64,000 nt of DNA, taken from assembly GCA_963838095.1 (NCBI GenBank), contig CAWIPO010000006.1, positions 186,001 through 250,000 of the forward strand, given 5' to 3'. Below, piece after piece: positions 43,312 to 52,532 of this stretch. The notes beneath the pieces were generated by a model. The model did no database searches. It was not told the DNA's origin and saw nothing but the letters and a program-made list of their open reading frames with translations. The translations under genes and the position numbers were made by a program. Source of the stretch: CAWCGU01 sp963838095. Lineage in GTDB: Bacteria > Actinomycetota > Thermoleophilia > Solirubrobacterales > 70-9. Positions within the stretch are counted from its first letter, which is position 1; every line of letters begins with the position of its first letter.

Positions 43312-43917
43312 ATGCGCAAGCTCGCGCTGCTCGCCGGGCTGGCCGTGCTCGCGATCGCGCTGTGGTGGCGCAGGAACCCGTCGGCGTGCCCGTACAGCCA
43401 GCGCTTCTGGGTCCAGGCGCCGCATCCGTTCATCACCCGAGAAAAGCTCCAGCAGGCGCTCGACCCGCAGCCCGGGGAACGGGTGCTCGAGGTCGGCCCC
43501 GGCACCGGCTACTACACGCTCGACCTCGCCGGCTGGCTCGAGCCCGGCGGCAGCGTCGAGATCTTCGACATCCAGCAGGAGATGCTCGACCACACGATGG
43601 GCCGCGCGTCAGAGGCCGGCATCACCAACGTCAGCGCCACCCACGGCGACGCGCAACGGCTTCCCCACGACGACGCCAGCTTCGACGCCGCGATCCTGAT
43701 CACGGTGCTCGGGGAGATCCCCGATCAGGACGCCGGCCTGCGCGAGATGGCGCGCGTGCTGCGCCCCGGCGGTCGCCTCATCGTCGGCGAGATGTTCGGG
43801 GACCCGCACTACGTGACGCCCGGCTCGCTGGGGCGCAAGGCGGAGGCGGCCGGACTCCGGCTCGACTCCCGGCACGGGCCGTCGTTCGGGTACTTCGCGC
43901 GGCTCGTGAAGGACTGA
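43312..43917 (+). CDS. Membrane-anchored class I SAM-dependent methyltransferase
   Basis: 201 residues. An N-terminal helix (about 3-18) is followed by WWRRNPSACPYSQRFWVQAPHPFITREKL and the methyltransferase core: VLEVGPGTGYYTLDLA (motif I, about 63), EIFDIQQEMLD, GDAQRLPHDDASFDAAIL and LREMARVLRPGGRLIVGE. The substrate is unknown. It follows the DUF3107-like gene by 18 bases and may be in the same unit. Confidence 0.88.
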   Translation: MRKLALLAGLAVLAIALWWRRNPSACPYSQRFWVQAPHPFITREKLQQALDPQPGERVLEVGPGTGYYTLDLAGWLEPGGSVEIFDIQQEMLDHTMGRASEAGITNVSATHGDAQRLPHDDASFDAAILITVLGEIPDQDAGLREMARVLRPGGRLIVGEMFGDPHYVTPGSLGRKAEAAGLRLDSRHGPSFGYFARLVKD

Positions 43918-43921
43918 GCTG

Positions 43922-43949
43922 CCGACGCGCTACTTGTTCCTAGCGTCGG
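43922..43949. terminator. Hairpin at the convergent junction
   Basis: CCGACGC (43922-43928) pairs with GCGTCGG (43943-43949), loop of 14 bases. It lies just after the methyltransferase stop and partly inside the 3' end of the convergent gene. Confidence 0.45.
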
Positions 43950-44461
43950 AGCCTTGCCGACCAGCGCAGCACCTGACCCGTGGTGCACGAAGGGATGAAA
44001 TCGCTCGTTGGGTCGTTGACGGTGCGCGTGAACTCCACGGTGCCGCTCGCCCTCGCTCCGTTGATCTTTCCGGTGATCAGCTGATGGGTGACGATGTTGC
44101 CGCCGTTGGAGAGCGGTTGGTCATCCGTCAGCTCCTGCCTGAACTTGCCGGTCTTGTTGCTGATCTTGAGGTCCTTGCTCGGGGAGACGGCGAACGGCTG
44201 GTTGCTGCCGTTGTCGCAGGTGGTCGGGACGATGAACTTGGTGAACGGGTCGCCGCTCTCCAGCGCCGCAAACTCCTGGACGACGAGCGCCTTGAACGGC
44301 TTGTCGTCGACGATGTCGATCCAGACGCTGGCCGAGACGCCGTTCAGCTCTCCGGTGTAATTCCCCTCCTTCGGGCGCTTCAGCTTCGCGCCCAACGCCG
44401 GGACAGCGACCAGCGTCAGCGTCAGCGCCACCACGACAGCAATTGCCCTGCTCCGCTTCAT
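43940..44461 (-). CDS. Secreted protein of unknown function
   Basis: 173 residues with a signal peptide (MKRSRAIAVVVALTLTL, cleavage near ALGA). The mature part is beta-rich: GNYTGELNGVSASVWIDI, FTKFIVPTTCDN and ASGTVEFTRTV, ending with a second Cys (IPSCTTG) that may pair with the first. Similar small secreted beta-barrels with one disulphide occur in Thermoleophilia; no family name was recognised. GGAGG lies six bases before ATG 44461, which decides against the longer frame. It is divergent from the ABC pair. Confidence 0.75.
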   Translation of the reverse strand: MKRSRAIAVVVALTLTLVAVPALGAKLKRPKEGNYTGELNGVSASVWIDIVDDKPFKALVVQEFAALESGDPFTKFIVPTTCDNGSNQPFAVSPSKDLKISNKTGKFRQELTDDQPLSNGGNIVTHQLITGKINGARASGTVEFTRTVNDPTSDFIPSCTTGQVLRWSARLRR

Positions 44462-44614
44462 GTGATCCTCCAAGTCGTTAGCTTCCGCGCCCACTGCCCA
44501 GCCTACGGCGAACGTCCGAGGCCTGTCAAGCCTTCGTTTCGTGCGGGACCGTTGAGGGAACGCTCAGGGTTATCCCCGATAGACAAGGCCGGCCCCTACT
44601 GAAAGGCTCGACCG

Positions 44615-45358
44615 ATGATGAATGAAAGTGCGAACGGCTCGGCGATCGTCTCGGCCGAGGGACTGACGAGGGTGTTCGGAGAGGGCGACGCTGCCGTACG
44701 CGCCCTGGCCGACGTGAGCGTCGAGTTCCCGCGGACGAAGCTGACCGCGATCATGGGGCCGTCGGGCTCCGGGAAGTCGACGCTGATGCACCTTCTCGCT
44801 GGACTCGACCGGCCGACCTCGGGCTCGGTGGTCATCGACGGCGTCGTCCTCGGAACGCTGAACGACGCCGAGCTCACCGAGTTGCGCCGCGACAAGGTGG
44901 GCTTCGTGTTCCAGTTCTTCAACCTGCTGCCGGTGCTGAGCGCGGAGGAGAACATCGCCCTGCCGCTCTCGCTCGCCGGCCGCGAGCTGGACCGGGAGCG
45001 CTTCGATCGGCTCGTCAACGCGATCGGCCTCGGCGATCGCCTCGACCACCGGCCTTCCGAGCTCTCCGGCGGCCAGCAGCAACGCGTCGCGATCGCACGG
45101 GCTCTCGTTTCGCAGCCGGCGGTCGTGTTCGCCGACGAGCCCACCGGCAACCTCGATTCGCGCTCCAGCGAGGAGGTGCTGGCGCTGCTCCGGCAGGCGG
45201 TGGACGAGTTCGGGCAGACGACGGTGATGGTCACCCACGACGCCGCGGCAGCGGCGATCGCTGATCGGATCCTGATCCTGGTGGACGGGCAGATCGTCCG
45301 CGACGTCGGTCCCGCGAGCGCCGACGAGGTCCTGGACCTGATGAAGCAGCTCGCCTAG
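44615..45358 (+). CDS. ABC transporter ATP-binding protein (LolD/MacB type)
   Basis: 247 residues: Walker A MGPSGSGKSTLMHL, Q-loop FVFQFFNLLPVLSAEEN, signature LSGGQQQRVAIARAL, Walker B VVFADEPTGNLDS and VMVTHD. The -FFNLLP- and -PTGNLDS- blocks are typical of ATPases that drive FtsX-type permeases. GAAAGG lies about nine bases before ATG 44615. The permease begins four bases after its stop. A 153-base gap to the divergent secreted gene should hold its promoter. Confidence 0.93.
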   Translation: MMNESANGSAIVSAEGLTRVFGEGDAAVRALADVSVEFPRTKLTAIMGPSGSGKSTLMHLLAGLDRPTSGSVVIDGVVLGTLNDAELTELRRDKVGFVFQFFNLLPVLSAEENIALPLSLAGRELDRERFDRLVNAIGLGDRLDHRPSELSGGQQQRVAIARALVSQPAVVFADEPTGNLDSRSSEEVLALLRQAVDEFGQTTVMVTHDAAAAAIADRILILVDGQIVRDVGPASADEVLDLMKQLA

Positions 45359-45362
45359 CCTG

Positions 45363-47912
45363 ATGGCCCGGATCGCCCTGCGCTACCTCTGGGCCCGGCG
45401 GCTGCGGACGCTCCTGTCCTCGCTGGCGATCGTGCTGGGCGTGATGATGGTCGCCGGCACGTACGTGCTCACGGACACGATCGACCAGTCCTTCGACGAG
45501 ATCTTCGAGGAGTCGAACGCCGGCATCGACGCTGTCGTGATCCCGAAGGAGACTGTCGAGACCGACGACGGGTCCACGCCGTCGTTCCCTGCGGAGCTCC
45601 TCGATCGCGTCCTCACAGTGGAGGGTGTCGCCGAGGCCGAGGGCGGGATCTTCGACCCGAGGGTGGCGATCATCGACAGCGACGGCGAGCCGCTGGGCGG
45701 AAACGGCGCCCCAACGTTCGGCGCCTCCGTCGGGGCAGACCGCTTCGACCCGCTCACCTACGAGGGCGCCAAGCCCGAGACCGACGATGAGGTGGTGATC
45801 GACAAGTCTTCGGCCGAGGAGGCGGGCTTCGAGGTCGGCGACCAGGTGCGGATCGTCGGCGCGGGGGCGGCGCAGGAATACACGATGGTCGGGACCGCGA
45901 CGCTCGGCAGCGTCGATTCGTTCGGCGGCGCCAGCATCGCCACGTTCACGCTTCCCGAGGCGCAGCAGGTCGCGGGCAAGGAGGGGCAGTTCGACCAGAT
46001 CAGTGTCGCCGCCGATGAGGGCGTGCCGCCGGAGGAGCTCGCGGCGCGCATCGCCGAGGTGATGCCCCCGTCGGTCGACGTCGAGACCGGCCAGGAGAAC
46101 ATCGAATCGCAGAAGGACGACATCGGCGAGTTCACCGGGTTCCTGAAGACGATCCTGCTCGTGTTCGCCGGGGTCGCCCTGTTCGTGGCCGCGTTCCAGA
46201 TCTTCAACGCCTTCTCGATCACGATCGCCCAGCGCACGCGCGAGTTCGGGATGCTGCGGGCACTGGGCGCCAACCGCCGCCAGATAGTCGGCTCGGTGGT
46301 GCTCGAGGCGCTGGTGATCGGGCTCGTGGCGTCGGCGCTCGGGGTTCTGGCGGGGATCGCGTTCGCCCAGGTCTTGAAGTCGCTCTTTGTCTCGGTCGGC
46401 ATCGACCTGCCCAGCGCCGGCGCCGTGATCGCGCAGCGCACGATCATCGTCGGGATGGTGGTCGGGACGGTCGTCACCCTGCTCTCGTGCCTGATCCCGG
46501 CGGTGCGGGCGACCCGGGTGCCTCCCGTGGCGGCGCTCCGAGAGGGCGCGTCGCTCGAGGGGCCGACCGGCCGCAGGCGAGCCGGCGTGGTCGGCATGTT
46601 GTTGGCGATCGCCGGCCTGGCGCTGATCCTGCTCGGCTTCCTCGGTGTCCTGGATCCGGGAGAGCTGTGGGTCGGGGTCGGCGCCGCCGCGAGCTTCATC
46701 GGCGTCGCCTTGCTGAGCCCGCGCCTGGTGAAGCCGCTGGCCTCGCTGGTCGGGCGCCCGCTCGAGCGCCTGCGGGGGATCTCGGGGCGGCTCGCGCGCG
46801 AGAACGCGGTCCGCAACCCGGGTCGCACCGCATCGACCGCGGCGGCGCTGATGATCGGACTGGCGCTCGTTTCCTTCGTCGCTGTGTTCGCCGCCGGGAT
46901 CAAGGGTTCGATCGACGACGCGATCGACAAGACGTTCGCCGGCGACCTGTTCCTCCTGCACACCGACGGTTTCTCCGACATCCCGGTGAGCTCGGCCGAG
47001 GCCGTCACCGAAGTCGACGGTGTCGAGACGACCTCGGCGCTGCGCTACACCCAGAACGACGTCGAGGGGATCAGCGAGGGCGGCTACCTGACGCTGGTCG
47101 ACCCCGCGACCGCGACCGAGATCCTGAAGCTGGACTGGGTAGAGGGATCGGATGAGCTGCTGGCCGAACTGGGCCCGAACGACGCGGTCATCGACGACGG
47201 GTGGGGAGAGAGGAACGGGCTCGGCGTCGGCAACATGTTCGTCTCCACCACTCCCACGGGCGAGCAGATCGCTTACACCGTGCGCGGCACGTTCAAGGAC
47301 AACACCGACTTCATCGGCGACTTCGCCGCCTCGAGCGCCAACGCGGCGGCCTACGACGAGGCCAACACCACGACCAACGTGCTCGTCAACGTGGAGGACG
47401 GCGCCGACGCGGGAGCGGTTCGGTCGGCGATCGAGCAAAGGCTGGGCGAGGACTACCCGACCGTCGACGTCCAGGACCAGCAGGAGCTGAAGGACTCGAT
47501 CGGCGAGCAGCTGAACCAGCTGCTGGGAGTGATCTACGGGCTGCTGACGCTCGCCCTGATCGTCGCCCTGTTCGGGATCGTGAACACGCTCGCGCTCTCG
47601 ATCTACGAGCGCACCCGCGAGCTGGGGCTGCTGCGGGCGGTGGGCATGTCACGCCGGCAGGTGCGGCGGATGGTCCGCTACGAGGCCGTGATCACGGCGC
47701 TGATCGGCGGCATCCTCGGCTCGTTCCTGGGCGTCGTCTTCGCGATCCTCGCCAGCCGCCCGCTCGCGGACGAGGGCTTCACGCTCTCGATCCCGGTGGG
47801 GACGCTGATCGGCCTGCTGGTGCTTGCGGTGATCGCAGGCGTCGTCGCCGCGATCGGCCCCGCGCGCCGCGCCTCACGCATCGACGTGCTCGAGGCCGTG
47901 GCCTACGAGTAG
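45363..47912 (+). CDS. FtsX-like ABC transporter permease
   Basis: 849 residues with two FtsX-type halves. A first helix (about 14-36) and a large extracytoplasmic domain (to about 255) are followed by three helices (RTREFGMLRALGANRRQI loop between), then a repeat of the layout with a second extracytoplasmic domain (about 515-710) and the C-terminal helices (ERTRELGLLRAVGMSRRQVRR). This ten-helix double form is common in actinobacteria; substrate and direction are unknown, perhaps lipids or cell-surface signalling. ATPase partner directly upstream. Confidence 0.92.
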   Translation: MARIALRYLWARRLRTLLSSLAIVLGVMMVAGTYVLTDTIDQSFDEIFEESNAGIDAVVIPKETVETDDGSTPSFPAELLDRVLTVEGVAEAEGGIFDPRVAIIDSDGEPLGGNGAPTFGASVGADRFDPLTYEGAKPETDDEVVIDKSSAEEAGFEVGDQVRIVGAGAAQEYTMVGTATLGSVDSFGGASIATFTLPEAQQVAGKEGQFDQISVAADEGVPPEELAARIAEVMPPSVDVETGQENIESQKDDIGEFTGFLKTILLVFAGVALFVAAFQIFNAFSITIAQRTREFGMLRALGANRRQIVGSVVLEALVIGLVASALGVLAGIAFAQVLKSLFVSVGIDLPSAGAVIAQRTIIVGMVVGTVVTLLSCLIPAVRATRVPPVAALREGASLEGPTGRRRAGVVGMLLAIAGLALILLGFLGVLDPGELWVGVGAAASFIGVALLSPRLVKPLASLVGRPLERLRGISGRLARENAVRNPGRTASTAAALMIGLALVSFVAVFAAGIKGSIDDAIDKTFAGDLFLLHTDGFSDIPVSSAEAVTEVDGVETTSALRYTQNDVEGISEGGYLTLVDPATATEILKLDWVEGSDELLAELGPNDAVIDDGWGERNGLGVGNMFVSTTPTGEQIAYTVRGTFKDNTDFIGDFAASSANAAAYDEANTTTNVLVNVEDGADAGAVRSAIEQRLGEDYPTVDVQDQQELKDSIGEQLNQLLGVIYGLLTLALIVALFGIVNTLALSIYERTRELGLLRAVGMSRRQVRRMVRYEAVITALIGGILGSFLGVVFAILASRPLADEGFTLSIPVGTLIGLLVLAVIAGVVAAIGPARRASRIDVLEAVAYE

Positions 47913-47921
47913 CCCGGCAGC

Positions 47922-47936
47922 GTGAGCGCTGCTCAC
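47922..47936. terminator. Short hairpin between convergent genes
   Basis: GTGAGC pairs with GCTCAC over a GCT loop, right after the permease stop and five bases before the 3' end of the convergent flavoprotein gene. Confidence 0.5.
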
Positions 47937-47940
47937 AGGT

Positions 47941-49182
47941 TCAGTCGACTGGCGGAGGACCGTAGAGGTCGAGCACCTGCGGCTCGCTGTGCCATTCGCT
48001 CGGAAACGCCACCTCGACCTCCATCGCCTGCCCGGGCGGATCGGGGTAGGCGGGCGGCCTCGAGCCCTCCAGCCACGGCGCCAGGTAGCGCCCGCTCACC
48101 TTATGTGGCGGCCACCAGAGGTAGTCCGGCGAGGCAATGCCCTCGCCACCGCCACCGGCGATATCGGCACGCATGCTGAGGGTCTCATCGCCGGTGATCA
48201 GCTTGCCGCGCAGAACGGGGCGAAAGCCCTCGGCCTCCACCGGCGCGCCGAAGCGGGCCGCGATGTGTGAAGCCGCCGCGTCTGCCTGCTGGGTCCCGAT
48301 GCCACCCTGCTTGATCGGGAAGTTCGTCCCGTCACCGGCCGCGTAGACGTCATCGACCCCGACGACCCGCGCCTGCCCGTCGATCGGGATGAAGCCGCCC
48401 TCGTCGAAGGGGAGGCCCGGGATCTCGGGCCCGTGGATGATCGGCAGCGCGATCACCGCCCCCGCGTCGATTGCCTTGCCGCCTGGGTGGATCGTGAGCT
48501 CACCGTTTTCCTCGGAGACGCTCGCGCCCGCTCGAACCTTTATCCCGCGCGCCGCGAGCACCGCCGCCACCGCGTCGCTCGCGACGCGGCCGAAGATGAT
48601 CAACGGAGCCGACTCAGGCGTGAAGACCTCCACCTCGAGCCCGTCGATCCCCATCGAGCGTGCCTGGCGCTCGCTCATCATCGCCACCTCGTACGCGGGC
48701 AGGGCCCAGGACACACCGGGCGGCACCACGAATGCCAGCCGTCGCGAGGGACTCTCCGCAGCCTCGGTCAACAGGCGCTTGATCTCGAGCGGCTGGCCGG
48801 TCGCCCAAAAGGTGGCTGCCGACTGAAGGACCGGGCGCGCCTTGCCTCCCACGCAGACGACAAGGACGTTATAGGGGAGCGCCGATCCATCGCCGAGCAC
48901 CACGGTGTGGTCCTGCGGCCGCACCTCGCTCACGGCCTGCTGCAGGAAGCCGGCGCCGAGCTCCTCGACGAGCGGCGCCAGCTCGCGGCGATCCGCGGGC
49001 TTCGACGAGAACGGCTCGTCGACCACGAGCGGCTTGTACGTGAACTCGGGATCCGGGGCGACCAGCGTCACCGCAATCCGATCCCCGGCCAACTCGCGCA
49101 AGCCGAGAAGCGCCTCCAGGCCGGCGATCCCACCGCCGGCGATGACGACGCTGGGCCTCTGGGTCTGCTCGGACGCTTCCAT
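47941..49182 (-). CDS. FAD-dependent pyridine nucleotide-disulphide-like oxidoreductase
   Basis: 413 residues. VVIAGGGIAGLEALLGLREL (about 11-30) binds FAD; VYAAGDGTNFPIKQGGIGTQQAD (about 290) is the second FAD contact. Layout and end (WWPPHKVSGRYLAPWL) resemble sulfide:quinone oxidoreductase-like and NDH-2-like proteins, but only one Cys is visible, so the SQR redox Cys pair is lacking. Likely a NAD(P)H- or quinone-linked dehydrogenase. It overlaps no gene and is probably monocistronic. Confidence 0.85.
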   Translation of the reverse strand: MEASEQTQRPSVVIAGGGIAGLEALLGLRELAGDRIAVTLVAPDPEFTYKPLVVDEPFSSKPADRRELAPLVEELGAGFLQQAVSEVRPQDHTVVLGDGSALPYNVLVVCVGGKARPVLQSAATFWATGQPLEIKRLLTEAAESPSRRLAFVVPPGVSWALPAYEVAMMSERQARSMGIDGLEVEVFTPESAPLIIFGRVASDAVAAVLAARGIKVRAGASVSEENGELTIHPGGKAIDAGAVIALPIIHGPEIPGLPFDEGGFIPIDGQARVVGVDDVYAAGDGTNFPIKQGGIGTQQADAAASHIAARFGAPVEAEGFRPVLRGKLITGDETLSMRADIAGGGGEGIASPDYLWWPPHKVSGRYLAPWLEGSRPPAYPDPPGQAMEVEVAFPSEWHSEPQVLDLYGPPPVD

Positions 49183-49277
49183 TCGGTCCGATCGTCTCAG
49201 GCCATGGACGCTACCAAAGCCCCTGCGACTACGGCCTCGATTAGGGGGAAACTACGGATGGTCGCCGCCAAAGCCGA

Positions 49278-49286
49278 TGCTAGGGT
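49278..49286 (+). promoter_or_regulatory. Extended -10 candidate TGCTAGGGT
   Basis: TGn plus TANNNT, 51 bases before GTG 49338, in a 155-base gap with no other features. It would give a leader of about 45 bases. Confidence 0.3.
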
Positions 49287-49337
49287 CGGCCGAGGTGAGT
49301 CGGCAAGCGGCGAATCAGACCGCGTGAACGAACCCAG

Positions 49338-49928
49338 GTGATCGCCCAAGCGGGAGTAGACCTCTACTGGTTGCCGCTCGGGGCGGGCGGACACTTCGTC
49401 CGGCTCAACGGTCGCATCTACGAGACCTTGAAGGCGCGGATGGAGCGGCGACCGCGTCGCGACCTCTACCACGCCGCCCTGCAAGTCCATGTCGGCGAGG
49501 AGGCATTCGTGGTTGAGCAAGCCCCCGTTACGAATCTGAGTGGCGAGCAGCGCGGCGTCGTCGCCGAAGGGGCTGTTGGGTCTCGCTGCGCCGGGCGGTT
49601 CCGAATCTTTCGTTATGAGATTCGCCTCTGGCGGGGAGGGCGCATCCCCGATGTCTCGGAGGCCGTGGACAGCCCGCGCCGACTCAGCGAGGACGAGGAC
49701 TGCGCGCGGCGCGTGCTCGGCGCGGTTTCGCGGGTTCCAACTCCGGTCTGGGGTCGCGATGAGCTTGGGACGGGGGAGATGTGGAACTCGAACTCCATAG
49801 TCGCGTGGGTACTGGCCCGCAGCGGGATCGATGCCGACTCAATCCAGCCTCCGACGGGCGGGCGGGCTCCCGGCTGGCACGCGGGAGTCATGGTCGCTGC
49901 CCGAGCTAGTCCAGGTGGCGGACGCTAG
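49338..49928 (+). CDS. Uncharacterised protein, possible permuted papain-like fold
   Basis: 196 residues from GTG 49338. Conserved-looking blocks: LYWLPLGAGGHFVRLNGR (10-27), RDLYHAALQVHV with His 45, VGSRCAGRFRIFRYEIR, PVWGRDELGTGEMWNSNSIVAWVLARSGID (137-165) and GRAPGWHAG. The His-first, helix-with-N/S-later order recalls circularly permuted papain-like amidases, with Ser/Asn (NSNS, 150-153) where Cys would be; this is inference. It ends in a shared CTAG (49925-49928) that serves as stop on both strands with the convergent BtrH-like gene. Confidence 0.75.
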   Translation: MIAQAGVDLYWLPLGAGGHFVRLNGRIYETLKARMERRPRRDLYHAALQVHVGEEAFVVEQAPVTNLSGEQRGVVAEGAVGSRCAGRFRIFRYEIRLWRGGRIPDVSEAVDSPRRLSEDEDCARRVLGAVSRVPTPVWGRDELGTGEMWNSNSIVAWVLARSGIDADSIQPPTGGRAPGWHAGVMVAARASPGGGR

Positions 49929-50905
49929 CCCGCGAGCGCCGTCCACAGGCGCTCCTCGGCTTCCAGGACGGCCGCACCCCGGTCGCCGATCGACGCCCAC
50001 AGCGCCGGCTCGGGCTCGTCGGCCTCGCTGGCCTCGCGCAGGGCACCCGCGAGCTCGGTCCACAGCCCCGACGCCTCCGAGGCCAGCTCGGCCTCGGCGT
50101 ACCCGGCCTCCTCGAGGAAGCTGGCGTACATGCGGCGGAAGTTGCCGCCGCCGGTGCCGCGGCGCTCGATCACCTGGTAGTTGAACCGGGCGCACCACTG
50201 CCAGTCCTCCGTGGTGTCCGGCCAATCGCCGATCTCGGCGGCCAGCCGCCGCAGGCCCGGGAGGCCCTCGTACTCGCCGAGCGGCGGCTCGATCATGCGC
50301 TCGGCGCCGCGCGCAACAGCCGCCGGGATCGCGGCCGAGAGGTCCCCCAGCTCTGCGCCCTCGCGGAGCGAATACATGTGGCCCGAGAGCGGGAACATCG
50401 GCTGCCGGCTGTAGCGGGCATCGGCCAGATTCTCCAGCCGCGTGGTCTGGAGTTCGTCGAAGGCGGTGTCGGAGAGGTACGCGACCTCGTCGTCGTATCC
50501 GGCCAGCACGACCGCGTGGCCGGGGAAGTGGGCCGACTTGCCGTAGTGGTCGAGGTAGTAGAGATCGGTCAGCAGGAGCGCCGGGCTACCGCCGTCCACC
50601 ACGGCTCGCGCCGCTTCCCACGCCTGCTCGCGGTCCTCGAATGTCCGCTGCTCGAGCGGCGCCGCGGTGAGCTCGACGAACTGCTCCTCCAGGCGCGAGG
50701 TGCGGCCGTTCGTGAATCGAGACGGGGACGTCCCGTCGATGACGATGTAGTAGAAGCAGGCGCCGGCGGCGAGGCCGAACGCCATCTCCTCGCTGATCTC
50801 GAGGCCGTGGAAGGCCAGCACATTGCGGACCGCGGTCGAGCCGCAGTGGTTCCCCGGCACGTGCGTGTAGCCGGGGACCATCGTCGCCCCTGTGGCCGCC
50901 TCCAT
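49925..50905 (-). CDS. BtrH N-terminal domain / DUF4872 protein
   Basis: 326 residues. GNHCGSTAVRNVLAFHG (about 18-34) with a probable nucleophile Cys and SAHFPGHAVVLAGYDDE (about 125-140) with His match the BtrH family, papain-like acyltransferases. BtrH itself moves a gamma-Glu-GABA side chain from a carrier protein onto the butirosin precursor. The C-terminal half (DUF4872) is helical. It starts five bases after the acyl-CoA ligase gene, so the two are co-transcribed. Its donor and acceptor are unknown. Confidence 0.8.
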   Translation of the reverse strand: MEAATGATMVPGYTHVPGNHCGSTAVRNVLAFHGLEISEEMAFGLAAGACFYYIVIDGTSPSRFTNGRTSRLEEQFVELTAAPLEQRTFEDREQAWEAARAVVDGGSPALLLTDLYYLDHYGKSAHFPGHAVVLAGYDDEVAYLSDTAFDELQTTRLENLADARYSRQPMFPLSGHMYSLREGAELGDLSAAIPAAVARGAERMIEPPLGEYEGLPGLRRLAAEIGDWPDTTEDWQWCARFNYQVIERRGTGGGNFRRMYASFLEEAGYAEAELASEASGLWTELAGALREASEADEPEPALWASIGDRGAAVLEAEERLWTALAG

Positions 50906-50910
50906 CTTCG

Positions 50911-52488
50911 TCAGTCTGCCGCGGCGCCCTCGCGCTCACGCTCCTTCAGCACCCGGCGGAGGATCTTGCCGGAGGGGGACTTCGGGATCTCGTCGATCTC
51001 CTCGACGAGGCGGACCCGCTTCTGCGGGGAGACCTGCTCGGCAACGTAGTCCATCAGCGCCTCGTGATCGAGACCCTCCCCGGCGGGGACGACGTAGGCC
51101 TTCGGCAGCTCGCCCGCCTCGTCATCGGGAACGCCGATCACCGCGCAGTCGGCGACCTCGGGGTGCGCGATCAGGATCGCCTCGAGCTCGGCCGGCGGCA
51201 CCTGGAAGCCCTTGTACTTGATCAGCTCCTTCAGCCGATCGACTATCCGGTAGGTGCCATCGGCGTCGCGAATCGCGATGTCGCCGCTGTGCAGCCAGCC
51301 GTCGGGGTCGACGGTGGCGGCGGTCGCCTCGGGGTTGTTGAGATAGCCCTTCATCACCTGCGGCCCGCGCATCCACAGCTCGCCACGCTCGCCCTCGGCA
51401 ACGTCGTCGCCCGTCTCCGGGTCGATGAGCCGGCACTCGGTCGAGGCGACCGGGTAGCCGATCGAACCCGGCTTGTCCGGCGCCTCCTCCAGCGGCATCA
51501 GGTGCGTCACCGGGCTGGTCTCGGTGAGCCCGTAGCCCTGGGTGACGACGGCGTTCGAGATCCTGGCGGCGAGCTGCTCGGTCAGCTCGACGCCGAGCGG
51601 GGCCGCTCCGGACATGATCATCTCCAGCGAGCTCAGGTCCCGGCCCTCAACCGCGGGGTGCTTGGCGAGAGCGAGCGCGATCGGCGGCACCACGTAGGCG
51701 GTGGTGATACCACGGGTCTCGATCAGCTCCAGGAACTGCTCGAGGTCGAACCGCGGCATCGAGACCGTGGTCGCGCCGAGCAGCAGGTTCAGGTTCATGA
51801 TCACCGTCTGCCCGTAGATGTGGAAGAAGGGCAGGACTCCGATCACGATGCTGTCCTCGGTGCACAAGCCGGTGTCCCGTACCTGGCACAGGTTCGCGAC
51901 CAGGTTGCGGTGGGTCAGCATCACCCCCTTGGGGAGGCCGGTCGTGCCGGAGGAGTACGGAAGCACGGCGACGTCGTCCGGGTCGATCTCGGGTGAGGGA
52001 GCTTCCGCGGGGTCCCCGAGCAGGTCCGTGAACGGTGCCGCTCCCTCCGCCTCCCCGAGCACGAAGACGTCCTCGACGCCGGCCGCCGCGGCCGCGTCGC
52101 GGGCCGCCTCGAGGAAAGGCGGAACGGTGAGCAGGATGGTGGCGCCGGAATCGTGGAGCTGGTGCTCGAGCTCGCGGGCCGTGTAGAGGGGGTTGGCGGT
52201 CGTCGCCTTGCCGCCGGTGGCGGCGGCGCCGTGGAACGCGACCGCGTACTCGGGCACGTTCGGCATGTAGATCGCAAGCGTGTCTCCCGACCCGAAGCCG
52301 CGAGCGGCGAGTCCCGACGAGAACGCCTTGATCGCCCCCGCCAGCTCGGCGAAGGTGATCGTGCGCCCCGAGGGACCGTCGATCATCGCGGGCTTGTCGC
52401 CGAGCTGGGAGGCGCGCTCGAGGACAAATGAGGTGACGTCGGAGTCGGGGACGTCGACGTCTGGGTGCGGGCTCGGGTAGCTGATCAA
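50911..52488 (-). CDS. AMP-dependent acyl-CoA ligase (4-coumarate-CoA ligase-like)
   Basis: 525 residues of the ANL superfamily: P-loop LPYSSGTTGLPKGVML (about 180), YGLTETSPVTH (about 325), WLHSGDIAIRD (about 400) and the C-terminal catalytic Lys in SPSGKILRR. It forms an acyl-adenylate and then a thioester, on fatty or aryl acids. AGGAGGAG lies near the start, which reads MISYPSPHPDVDVPD. TAGGGT at 52530-52535 on this strand could be a -10 box. Co-transcription with the BtrH-like gene suggests it activates the acyl donor. Confidence 0.9.
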   Translation of the reverse strand: MISYPSPHPDVDVPDSDVTSFVLERASQLGDKPAMIDGPSGRTITFAELAGAIKAFSSGLAARGFGSGDTLAIYMPNVPEYAVAFHGAAATGGKATTANPLYTARELEHQLHDSGATILLTVPPFLEAARDAAAAAGVEDVFVLGEAEGAAPFTDLLGDPAEAPSPEIDPDDVAVLPYSSGTTGLPKGVMLTHRNLVANLCQVRDTGLCTEDSIVIGVLPFFHIYGQTVIMNLNLLLGATTVSMPRFDLEQFLELIETRGITTAYVVPPIALALAKHPAVEGRDLSSLEMIMSGAAPLGVELTEQLAARISNAVVTQGYGLTETSPVTHLMPLEEAPDKPGSIGYPVASTECRLIDPETGDDVAEGERGELWMRGPQVMKGYLNNPEATAATVDPDGWLHSGDIAIRDADGTYRIVDRLKELIKYKGFQVPPAELEAILIAHPEVADCAVIGVPDDEAGELPKAYVVPAGEGLDHEALMDYVAEQVSPQKRVRLVEEIDEIPKSPSGKILRRVLKEREREGAAAD

Positions 52489-52532
52489 GGGGTGCTCCTC
52501 CTGGTGCGAGTGGGTCGTGTTGGGAGCTAACC

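Noticed and set aside
44462..44614. Sigma-70 type promoter TTGAGG plus TATCCC for the ABC pair
   Set aside because: No hexamer pair at a sensible spacing could be found; the gap must hold promoters but none can be named.
45231..47438. A 735-residue minus-strand open frame
   Set aside because: Antisense to the FtsX-like permease; no domain, biased composition.
47941..49182. Sulfide:quinone oxidoreductase
   Set aside because: The general layout fits, but the needed Cys residues are missing.
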